Under the pieces are notes generated by a model, which was not told the origin of the DNA, made no database searches, and was given only the letters and a program-made list of their open reading frames with translations. The translations under genes were made by a program, and so were the position numbers. From Corythucha ciliata (lineage: Eukaryota > Arthropoda > Insecta > Hemiptera > Tingidae), in contig CM075941.1 of the NCBI GenBank assembly GCA_038030265.1, positions 5,642,001 to 5,706,000 of the forward strand: a stretch of 64,000 bases of DNA, read 5' to 3'. This document shows, piece by piece, positions 41,401-53,000 of this stretch (positions within the stretch are counted from its first letter, which is position 1; every line of letters begins with the position of its first letter).

Positions 41401-44003
41401 AGAAATTCTGGCAGCAAGTCGTCTGGCCCCGCGCTCCTGCCTTTCCTCGTGTTTTGAAGTGCTGAGTCAACTTCCTCCCATGAAAAATCGTTGTTAAGAA
41501 GTTCGTGTTCTCCTTCTCTGGAGCAGGTGGGAATTGCAGATGTCCTTGGTTCCAAGACTTTTGAAGTTGTGCGATAGTTGCTCACACTGGCAAAATGCTT
41601 AACGAATAAGCGTGCAATATCCCGGTCAGAAGTAAGTAATACCTGGCCCTTTCTTATTGGGTTTTTTCGAGGAGGGTGGTCGTTATTTAAACGGGAGATG
41701 TAACGGTGAGCCTTTATGCCGTCTTTACGAAAGTCCAGGTTCTGGAGGAAGCTTCTGAGTGAGGAGTTCTTAGCAGAAATAATTTCTCTCTTCAGAGAGG
41801 CAACTTTCTGTTTCAAGTCCATGCGATCATCTGGGCTTTGGGAAGTCCGATAGGCTGCAGCTGCTCTGTCTCGCTCTGTTTTCAATGCTTCCAGGTGTTC
41901 ATTCCAGAATGGCTGGTAGTTTTTTACTTGACCGCGAGGAACACTTTGGTGCGCCGCAGCAATGATCGCTGTGGTGATCCTTCTCAGTGACTCCTCTACC
42001 TCATTGGATACCAGATTTGTACACACGAGTCGATCAGTGGCCTTGGCAAACTTTCCCCAATCTGCCTTCTTTACGTTCCATCTTGGCCTTCTCTTTTCTT
42101 TGAGCAAGTAAGGGCCAATGTCTTCTTTTACCATCAGGATGCTGTGACCAAAGGATTCTGGTGGTTGGATCAGAGATAAGGACACATTTGAGGCAGTTGT
42201 TGAGTGTGCTAACACTGCATCATGCTTTGATGTTGCGCCAGTGTAAGCTAAGAAGGTGGGCTTTCTGTCTGGGGTCGGTACGTATTCGGCCAGGTTTTCA
42301 TCAATAAAGTTTTCCCAGTTCCTCCCCACAGGTTCTGTTCGGCTATAATCCCATCTGGTGGACGGGGCATTAATGTCGCCGCATAGTATGCAATGGCGAT
42401 CCCATATATCTTCTAACCAGGTAAGTGAGGGGTTATTGCGCGGCGGGTTATACACAAAGACTAAACGTCGATGTGTTTTCCCTTTCCATATCTTCAGCTC
42501 GACAGCCTCCATTTTGTCGGGCACGCTCATCTCTTTTCTTATTGAGAACTGCACAGTTAGCGTTGACTTCGCAGCCACCAGGATTCCAGATGAGCATTGT
42601 CGGCTTCTAGGGAGAACATACGTCTGGTAGTCAGGAGCTTGGAACTTAGTGAGATTGTCTGTAGCGGCACCGGCCTCAACAATTGCATATACGTCAGCGT
42701 CGTTTTCTTTTATAAGCAGCTGGAGCCTAGTAAACTTTGCGTCAGTCAAACCTCCGGCGTTCCAATATAGCGTTTTGAGAGTGGCTGTTAGTGGTGGCTT
42801 GTTTGGTCTTGGTCTTGTTTGGTGGTGGCCTTGACAAAGGCCGTTGAAATGCTCGCGTTGGCGTCGGCGAGTGCCAATTGCAGGCCGATTCCGGCTCATG
42901 ATGTCGCTATAACGTTGGGCTGACGTGCGGCGACTGCGTATGCGTTCAGTATCCCCTCTACTTGATTGCGCTGAGTCTATCAAGGAGTAGAGTGCAATGG
43001 GGACGTCCAGGGGCAGGAACGTGGACCAGCATACATCACCCCAAAATTTTTTTTGGGGTAGGATTTTTAGCACATCACGGGTTTTCGCAACAAAAACATC
43101 TGTAACATGGGAAGTAAGCGTCCTAGGTTAAATCCAACGACACCACTGAAAAGAGCACTCTTTTTTTGTGTGAGCAAAGACATTTTGTTTAATGATAGCG
43201 AAAAATTCTTTGAGTAATCTGGGAAAATATCAGGATGTTTTTAAAAATGTCAGTTTTTGACCACTGTTCAAAGCTAGACTACATTAGCCATGGTGCTCCC
43301 AGCACCTGGCAAGTTCCTCTAAAACTGTATGAAGTAACTCAGTTTAATACTTCATGCTTATTTTACTCCTGTCCTTTGCAATTTCTTGATAAAAATCCAT
43401 TGTTATACCAAAAAATGAGGCAATTAGGCCCATTTTGAGTGCCTACAAGAAGATCAAGAGCCATTCCCAAAACTTTTTTTTTCAGCTTAATTCACTTTTC
43501 CTATGCTAATCTATGAGGACAGACAAATAAAAGTGGAATAAGCTGAAAAAAAATTCTTGAAATAGCTTTCGTATCTTCTTTTAAGCACTCAAAATGGGCC
43601 TGATTGCCTCATTTTTTGGTGTAACAATGGATTTTTCTTAAAACATTGCGAAGCACAGAAGTAAAATAAGCATGAAGTATTAAACCAAGTTACATCATAC
43701 CGTTTTAGAGGAATTCACTGGGCGCTGGGAGCACCATGGCTAATGTAGTCTAGCTTTGAACATTTGTCAAAAACTGACATTTTTAAAAATATCCTGATAT
43801 TTTCCCAGTTTACTCCAAGAATCTTTCGCTAACTTTGGACAAAATGTCCTAACTCACACAGAAAAAAGTGTGCTCTTTTCATTGGTGTCGTTGAATTTAA
43901 CATAGGACGCATGCTTCCCAAGTTACAGCTGTTTTTGTTAGGAAAACCAGTGATGTGCTGAAAAACGGGAAAAAATCTATTATCTCGACTAGGAAAGGAA
44001 ATC

Positions 44004-44042
<39 letters not shown>

Positions 44043-47000
44043 TCGGACGGTCTCCCGACTCCGAAGGTGCAAAAAGCCTTTCGGCCCATACACCATACCC
44101 ACTTGGGGCCCGGACTCGGGAGAGCCTAGTACGGCTCCTCAAACCTATTTATCCTTTCCAGCAAACTCAGGAGACGGGTCCCATTCTCCTTTGAGAAGCA
44201 TCCCTACTATCCGCCTAAGCTTAACCCGTGTTAGTCCCAGCAACCATGCCGAAGCTTCCTGGTCTTCCTCATTTATTCCCAGTTTTGATGCCGGCACCCT
44301 GGTTCAGTCCGCCATCTCCTCAGGGCTTGGTCACTGGCCCAGGCCCTTATCTCCCTCAAGACCACCCTTCGGGCAATGCCCACCGATGGTTCAGGTCCTA
44401 TCACCAGCTGGTCCGCGCCACGCTTGGCCAGCTCGTCTGCTTTTTCATTTCCCTGCCATCCTCTATGACCCGGGATCCATCCCAACGTTAGGGAGTTCCC
44501 TTCGCCCTGGATGTCCCGTATCCCTACTCTGCAACTCGCCACGGCCGCTGAGTCCACCACGAGTTTGGTGATCGCCCCCAGCGCCGCCCTGCTATCAGAG
44601 TAGATGTCACTTTCCGCTTCAGTAGCTCCCGAATACAAGCATCGATCGCTACCACCTCGGCCTGGAAAACTGTGGTGTGTCCCCCTAGCGGGATACTTAT
44701 TTCCACCCCCAGCTCCGGCACGAAAATTCCAGCTCCGGTCGGCCCTTCCTGACCCTTCTTGGAGCCGTCCGTGTAACACACCAGCTCCCCTTGCCGGGAT
44801 TCCCAACCTTCTTCTCTCATAATGACTCTCTGTTTGATTTTGGTCGAGAAGTCATTCCTTTTAACCACGTAATCCGGCCTAAGTGCCGAGGACGGGGATA
44901 CTCTATTTAGTTCCCCTTCCCAGTCCCATTGGCCCTGCCTGGCCCTCTTTAGGCCTCCCTGGCATCTCAACCTGTAGGCAACTTCAAGTGCCCGACCCCT
45001 GACTTCAATGTCCAAGGGCTTCAGGCCTAGTAATCTTTCCATGGCCCTCGTAGGGGTTGTCCGGAATGGCCCCAAAATCGCCAGGCAAGCAAGCCTTTGT
45101 ATTTTTGCGAGCCTATCCGCCCCCCTCCACCATGCGACCGCCCCGTGCAGGATGCGCGGTCGGATGATTCCTGTGTATATCCACTTCATGACCCGTGGTT
45201 TCAGGCCCCAGGTCTTCCCCACGATTTGTCTTCATTGGTGAAGGGCCACCACAGCTTTCTTATAGACGCTGTCTACGTGTTCCTTCCATCTTAACTTCTC
45301 ATTCAATATGACTCCCAAATATTTAACCTGTTTAGAGAGAGCGATGGCCTCTCCCCGAAAGTCGATTGATTGCCATCCCTCCCTTTTTCTCTTGTGAGTG
45401 AACAACACCATATTCATCTTACTAGGGTTTATTGTGAGACCCCTAGGCCTATACCATGCCTCGACTATCCCCACCGCCCCCCTCATGAGGGAACACAGTG
45501 TGGATAAGTCTTTCCCCCTAACCACTATGGCTCCGTCATCCGCAAAAAATTGCGCAAAATAGCCCTTTTCCACTAATTCCCTCATAAGACTATCTACCAC
45601 AAGTATCCAGAGAAGAGGCGAGAGACTTGAGCCCTGGGGCACCTCCCTACTGGCCTGTTTTTCCACCCTATCACCGCCCACCTTAGCGACCACCCACCTA
45701 TGACTCAGTGAATAGTCTATCCATTGAATCAGCCTCGTCTCCACCCCAAAGTGCCCTAGAGTTGCCACAATACACTCCCTATGTACCCTATTAAATGCCC
45801 CTTCAATATCCAAAAAAAGAGCCAACGCGTACTCTTTCTGGGCCACCGATCCCTCCACCCTCCCCAGTAAGTCGTGGAGGGCCGAGTCGGTCGACTTCCC
45901 CGCCGTGTACGCATGCTGGTTTTGGTGGATCACTCCCCCAGTAGCCAATGATTCCCTCATGTATAATTCAATTATCCTTTTCATCAGTCTTAAAAGTACA
46001 CTGCTTACACTAATAGGCCTAAAATCCTCCGCTTTGGCATGCTTCCCGCCACCTTTAGGAATAAAAACAACTCTCACCCGTTTCCAGGCCGTGGGTACTT
46101 TCCTGGCTGCCAGGCACCTGACGAAGAGTCGTCTTATTCTCTCCTGAAGCCTCCCCCCGGCATGCTGAATGGCACACGGGTGTATTCCGTCCAATCCTGC
46201 TGCCTTGTAGGGACCCATGGAGCTGAGTGCCCAGTTGAATCGCTCCTTCGAGACCACCACGTCGCATCTATTGCACTCCTCTTCGTCCTCTGTTCCACCC
46301 CTCAGTGGCACGACCTCCTCGCTCCTACACCCTGGAAAATGAGTGATTAGCAAGTGTGTCGCGATACCTAATCCATCAACCACCGAACCACCGTCCGGAA
46401 GCGTTAGTGATCCTACATTACCATTCGGTTCTGACCGTACGATACGAACGAGTCTCGCCGCCTCTCCTGTTTCCTCACTTCCCTCGCAATAGGTCCTCCA
46501 TGTATCTTTCTTGGCGCGGCAAATTCCAGTCTTGTAAGCTTTCCTAGCCGCATGGTAGGCCTCCCAGTCCTCGTCGTTCCCTGTTGCCTTCGCGGTTTCC
46601 GCGGCCGCTATGGTCGCCCTTTGAAATCGGACCCTAGGTCATAAGACAATTTTTGTTGCATTTTGGATGTTTAATCACCCCTATTATTTTGCTCAACCAA
46701 GTACCAGTCACCCTGTCCTATAGAATATCCACGGGAAAATAAATTTTAGGCAATAGCGTCTGATTCAAATTGAGCTACTGCCTAAGAATTATTCTCGCGT
46801 GGATATTTTGTAGGACCATTATGTTTGAGTGCTACGGATCTTGAAAAATAACCCTATCAATAAAATCTCGCTTTTTGGCGATATTACATATTTCTTGATT
46901 GGCTGTATCTCCGAAAATTACAAACGTAGGACGCTCGGACTGGGCTTAAATTGTAGGAAATTTAGTTGGCTTCAACAATGTATACTGTGGTCATGCTCAA

Positions 47001-50000
47001 AAAACACTTTCTTCTGGTATTTTTGTTTAAAAAACCAGAAAAAGTGAAAAAATTTCGTGGTTTTTCAAGTGCCATGAGTTGAGCACAAGGTTTTGAAGGT
47101 TGCAAACTTGAGTATAAACTGCTCTCATTGGCCCTAACAATGTGCAAAAGAAAAAACAATTACATGCATATATGCGATACTTGATGTTTATATTGACTGG
47201 CCTACCGAGTAAAACACATTTCGAGAAAAATAAAGGTCTCCCCACACATTTCCGTGTTCCCACCGCGCCGAGTCCGCACCGACACTCGGCCGTGTGTCGG
47301 TTCGCTATCATTAGACAAAATGTCTTTACTCACACACACAAAAAAGTGCTCTTTTCAGTGGTGTAGTTGGATTTAACCTAGGACGCTTACTTCCCATGTT
47401 ACAGATTTTTTTGTTGCGAAAACCCGTGATGTGCTAAAAAACAACAAATTGACTATCTGAACTAGGAATGGAAATCTGACCTTAGGTCATAAGAAATTTT
47501 TTGTTGCATTTTTGGTGTACAATCACCCCTCTCATTTTGTTCACCCAAGTACCAATCACCGTGTATTTGAGTGCTACGGGTCTTGAAGAATTACCCTACC
47601 AATAAAATCTCGCTTTTTGGCGAGATTAGGTATTTTGTTGATTGACTGTATTTCGTGAACTAGCAGACTCAGGATGCTCGGGCATGGCTTAAATTATAGC
47701 AAATTTAGTTGGCTTTAACAACGTATACTGTGGTCATGCTCGAAAAACTCTTTCTTCTGGTATTTTTGTTTAAAAAACCAGAAAAAGTGATGAAATTTCT
47801 TAGTTTTTCGAGTGCCATGAGTTAAGCACAAGGTTTTGAGGGTTGCAAACTTGAGTAATAACTGCTCTCATTGGTCCTAACATTGCTTCGCCCGTCCGCG
47901 ATCAAGCAACCGTCCATTTCGTCAACCGCGTCTCTCCTTAATTCCCACCTTTCTGGAAAGACAAGCCAAAGCTATGGTTCTCTGCCATCGACGCCCAATT
48001 CGAAATCTCTGGCATCGTACAGGAGGACACATAATATTCCTACCTAATCACCCAACTTGACGAAACGTTCATTCATGAAGTCGAAGAACTTGTGCTAGCT
48101 CGTCGTCCCGAAAATCCATACACCACGCTCAAGAACGCCCTCATCGAACGTGTCTCTTTATCGGAAGGACAACGCATTCGTCAACTCATCACACAAGATG
48201 AGTTAGGCAGGGGCGTAGGTACGGGGGGGATATGGGAGATAGACCCCCCCCCCCCAGAGCCGCAAGTATATGAACGAAGGAGCACTAGTACCTACCATAA
48301 CGAAGGGCCCCATAAAATCTCCACGAGCGTTTCACGTTAAAGTTAGGTTTAGCAGATTTTCTGGGCTTGAAGCAGCCCGAAAAGGTCCGAGTACGTCCAG
48401 CTTTTTCCTTGGACTTCAGACCCAACGCAGTAGCGTACCGAGGTACGGGGGGGGGGATGTTCGCCCCGGACCCTCTATCAGACAAAAGTCAGTAATATTC
48501 GTGGCTACAGCTGCTAAAAAGCGCAGACTCGTGGTCTCGCGATGAAACTTCCAGACTAAAATAAAGAAAAAAATCGCTGATTCGCGGTACATGGAAGCCA
48601 TTCTGCGAATAAATTGTGGAAATCAACGCAAAAGTGTTGTATTTGGGCAAACCCCGCGGTTAAAGTTGAAAAAACACGCTATAATATTGGCAAATTATAG
48701 ACGCTTTCAGGTTAAAATAGCAAAAAAATGGCAAATTCACAACTGAAACGGCGTAAAATCGCCCATTCGCGTATGAAAAAGTGAATAGGATGCTGAATGG
48801 CCGCAAAATTAGCATAAAACGCTATTTCACAGTTGAAATTGGGAAAAATCGCTAATTTGCAATTTGCAGATATAAAGTTATGGAAAAACGTTAAGAAAAT
48901 CACTAACTCGCGGCAAAAATTGAAAAAATCACCAATTAGTGCAGCTAAAATTAAGAAAAACGTTAATTTTCAGTTCAAATTGGTTAATGTTAAGTTTAAA
49001 AATTGAGAACATGACTAATTCGCGGCTAAAAATGGAAAAAATCGCCAATTTACTGCTAAAATTGCGCGAAACGCGAATTCGTGACTGAAATTGAGAAAAT
49101 TCGCTAATTCACAGGTTTGAAACGCTACGACGCGTCGCCGCTACAACTTAAAAAAAATTGAAAATACGCGAATTCGCGGCTTCCTCGGTCAACTTTGGGG
49201 CTAAAATTCGCGGTTGAAATTGAGAAAAATTCTTATTTGCGCCGAAAACTGAATATACGCCTATGAAGTGAAGAAACCGCGCGAGTAAACTGACAAAAAT
49301 TGCTCATGCATTGCGAATGGTGAACCACAAAAATCCTAATTCATGAAAAGTCCCCCTATTTTGCGGGTAATATTGAGGAAAACACTTAAGAAAAACGTTA
49401 ATTTCCAAACTGAAACTGAGAAAAGTGCTAATCCCCTGGTAAACAAAATTTTAAAAATCGGTAATATGCTGATAAAATTGATGAAAACACCAAAACTCGT
49501 GGATAATTAAGAAACATCGCTCACGGGATAAAAACGGTACTTACGGGAAAAACGGGATAAACGGAGAAAATGCGCGAATTCATGGCTATGGGAGGGCGAG
49601 GGGCAAAACCGTAATCTGCGGCTGAAATTGAGATGAACGATACAATCGGCCAAAATTGAGAAAAGCCTAATTTGCGGGTAGAGTCCAAAAATCGCCCTTA
49701 ACTGAGAGATTGAGGCTATGATGAGGCCAGCAAGATGTCCAGATTCAAGAGCGTGCTGGCTGGGTGGAATGATGACTAAAATGTGAAATTACCCCCTCCC
49801 CTCATCCTTACGAGATTTCAATCTGACCCTCTCTCCCCCCAGGACAAGTTCCTACCTACGCCATTGCGGGTCCCAACACATCAATCACTAAAAAGAATCC
49901 GGAAACTTGCGATTCGTGAAAATTAGAGGTCACAATTACTTCGGTACCTCCGATCTCTCGCTGGACCAACCCCGATCGCCGACAATCTCCTTCGTTCCCT

Positions 50001-53000
50001 TTGGGTTCAACGGCTCCCAACTCACGTCCAAGCCATTCTATAGACCCAACAAGACCTTCAGCTCGACCGCCTTGCTGCGTTCAGCTGCACCGTGGTCAGC
50101 TGCCTTGCAGCGCGACAGCTGACAAAATCGTGGACGTTCAACCCTACTTGCTGTTCTTTGATTTCTTCGTTGCCTCTCGTTCACGCTATGTCGCCTGCGG
50201 ACCAGAGCCTCACTCAGAAACTTGCGGACATTCGTCAACAGTTAGCAGCAATTTCTTCCCTTCACTTCCGTCCCTTTCGTCGAAATGAGACGTCTATCGT
50301 TCCAACCGATCCCGGAGTCCATCGCCAACCTCCTCTGGTTATTGCTGGTACCATCGGCGATGGGGGCAAGACGCCCGCAAGTGCAACCGTCCATGTTCTT
50401 TTTTCTAGCGTCAACACTTACAGGGCAGTCAGCAGTAGCGGCAACCGACTGCCCGACGAACGGACGTCGTTTGTTCATCGTTGACCGAAGCACAAAACGA
50501 CGATTTTTAATTGACACCGGTTCCGAGTTGTGTTGCCTTCCCCGTCGCTTCGTGGCGTTGGCGCCCTTGCGGAGATTACCGCGCACTAAACGCTAGAACA
50601 ATTCCAGATCGTTACCCCGTTCGCCACATTCACGATTTCACACATCGTCCAGCCGGATGCACCATCTTTTTCCACCATCGATCTCGTCAAAGCTTACCAC
50701 CAAATCCCGGTAAATCCTGATGGCATTCCCAAAACGGCCATCACGACGCCCTTCGGTCTTTTTGAATTTCATTTCATGTCCTACAGTCTTCGTAACGCCT
50801 GCCCATACCTTCCAACGTTTCATAGACGAAGTTCTCCAAGGCCAATCGGAATGTCCAGCATTCTACCGAGAACTACACGCTGTATATTCAGCTATTCAGC
50901 ACTTTCGGCACATCCTTGAAGCTCATACTTTTACAATATACACTGACCACAAACCGCTCACATTTGCATTCCGGCAACGCAAAAACAAGCTACCGCCTAT
51001 TCAAATCAACCAACTGTCTTTTATCGCCCAATTCTCGACGGACATACAGCATATCAATGGATCCGCTAAAGTTGTCGCTGACGCTCTTTCACGTGTAGAC
51101 TCGATCAACGCCCCTTTGTCTACCCCCGTCGACACCTCGTCACTCTTTCCCACTCGCAGAAAAATGACAGTGAACTCAGCTACCTCATGGATCGCCAAAC
51201 GTCGCTCCGCCTCACACAAGTCAACGTTCCAAGGACTGATCTCACTCTCATGTGCGACTCATCGACGCCAAATCTTCGTCCTTACGTTCCCTACCTCCCT
51301 TCGCCGCTAGTGTAGCGTCACCTTTTCTCTTTTAGTGCATTTCATTTAAAAAATGCACTATTGGCCTCGCCCTGATGGTCGCACATATGGGTTATGATAC
51401 ATTTTTTTCACGTTTCAGTGCCCCTAGAACACGAATCCGTGGTCGGTTCAATTTACTGCTGTAGGAACAAAACTTTTTTTTTTCTCTCTCCCTTTTTGGC
51501 CCAACTTAGGATTTTTTATGAAGACTTATTAGGCTGTAGGCAAATTAATTGCGGGTTTGGCTCTTATAAAAGCTAATTTTGCTTTTTCGCTTAAAAAATG
51601 CAGGCTCTTTCAAGTTCTTTCAAACCCAATTTGGCTGTTTTCCCCTCCTACGAAAAAACGTTCCGCGGAGTTGGCAATTTCCCTAAACCAAACTTCTGAG
51701 TGATCTCTTTTTCTCAATTTTATCCGGGAATTAGCGCTTTTTTTCAATTTTGTCGCGTATTTGCCCGAAAAACTTCACATACCTAAGCGTTTTTCCTCTT
51801 CGGCCAGAAAGTTGTATGGCCAACCACGAATTGACGCATTTTCTCAATTGCAGTCACGAATGGGATTTTTTTCCCCGTAATTTTAGCCAATAATATTTGG
51901 GGTTTTCAAAGTTTTGGCCGCGTAGTTGCCCCTAGAACAGCAAATTTGCGTGTCTTCTCAATTTTAGCCTCCTAAGGACGTACAGAAACTGGGAAATAGC
52001 GTTTTTTTAAAAATCAATTTCAGGCGTAGACTTTCCCATAAAACCCTCACAACACACACGCACACGTTTTTGGCTGGGGCTGGTAAAATTGGACCTGAAA
52101 ATTGCCCATTTAAGCCCTCGGTAGATACGGCGGGTAAGGCAAAAATGGCCAAAATTTAAAATTGGACGGAACCGTATATTGCAAAGAAGCCGAAAATTGC
52201 AATTTCCAGAATATTCAGCCTGGAAACTTACAATTTCGCGGATATTAGCTTCCAAATGTTGCAACTTTCTGGCTGACATCAAACTTTGGGCGCTGTCGTG
52301 AACGGCTGAGCCGCGGGTTTCACAATCACTAAAAATAAGCCCTGAAAATTGCGATTTCGCGAAAATTAAGATAAGCAAATTGCAATTTCACGTAAGAAAA
52401 GACCTGAAAATTTGCAATTTCCCGAATATTCCGCCAAGAAACTTTTGATTTCGCTTAAATTTGGACCCCGAACTTGCACACTCATAAATATTTAGCTCTG
52501 AATGTTACAATTACACGGTTATTCGTCATGGCCGGCTTACTCAGGGTCCGCGTTTACTGGAAGGGAGGCTCTGAAAATTGCTATTTCGCGGAAAATATAG
52601 TTCAGGAACTTGAACTTTTGCGAAAAAAACATCTAATTTCGCGAATACTAAAATGTAATTAGTTCCGAAATTCAAATTTCGCGAAAATAAATGTCAGAAA
52701 ATTCAAATTTCGAGTTAGTAAATACCTGAAACTTGCAATTTCCAAATATTCAGCCAGGAAACTTACAATTTCGGGGATAATTATAGCTCTGGAAGCACCT
52801 CAGCTGTAACTACACGGCACGGATTGTTTCCGGAAGTACACAAATCGAATATTTAGCCACAAAAACTGCTGGGCACCCGCAAATTCGTTCTATTTTCCTT
52901 GTCGGATATGGAGTGGAAATCGTCGAAACTAACCAAATCACTGTCCATGAACTGAATCTCTGAGTCACGATCCTACATCCGTGTGAATGAAACCTGAAAA

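Larger units (their letters stand above)
39030..47210. mobile_element. Palindromic foldback element (~1.9 kb) split by later insertions
   Basis: Two inverted arms of about 0.95 kb each meet near 43510-43520. The left arm is 43510 back to 43073, then 39740 back to about 39030. The right arm is 43520-44007, then 46633-47210. Both contain ATCCTGATATTTTCCCAG, TTCGCTA...GACAAAATGTC, TCTTTCTTCTGGTATTTTTG and GTTAGGACCAATGAGAGC or their complements. Later arrivals are LINEs at 39751-43061 and 44008-46622, a 184 bp insert at 39545-39728 and a hairpin at about 46712-46815. No transposase seen. A third, single-arm copy lies at 47310-47885. Confidence 0.88.
47938..51310 (+). mobile_element. Ty3/Gypsy LTR retrotransposon remnant, interrupted and internally deleted
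   Basis: The gag part at about 47945-48205 reads [20 protein letters not shown] and [19 protein letters not shown]. It resumes after an insert at about 49960-50240 ([18 protein letters not shown] in shifted frame, then [14 protein letters not shown]). Protease is at about 50455-50560 ([20 protein letters not shown]). RT is at about 50570-50830 ([33 protein letters not shown]), broken by frameshifts. RT from the catalytic palm onward is deleted. The RNase H tail is at 50850-51110 ([39 protein letters not shown]). No LTRs recognised and no integrase seen. AAAS intron 3. Confidence 0.85.

Noticed and set aside
39777..43073. The 994-codon frame as an intact retrotransposon polyprotein
   Set aside because: Its first codons lie outside the insertion, the RT thumb is deleted with a frame change, and the C-terminal knuckle is beyond a stop codon.
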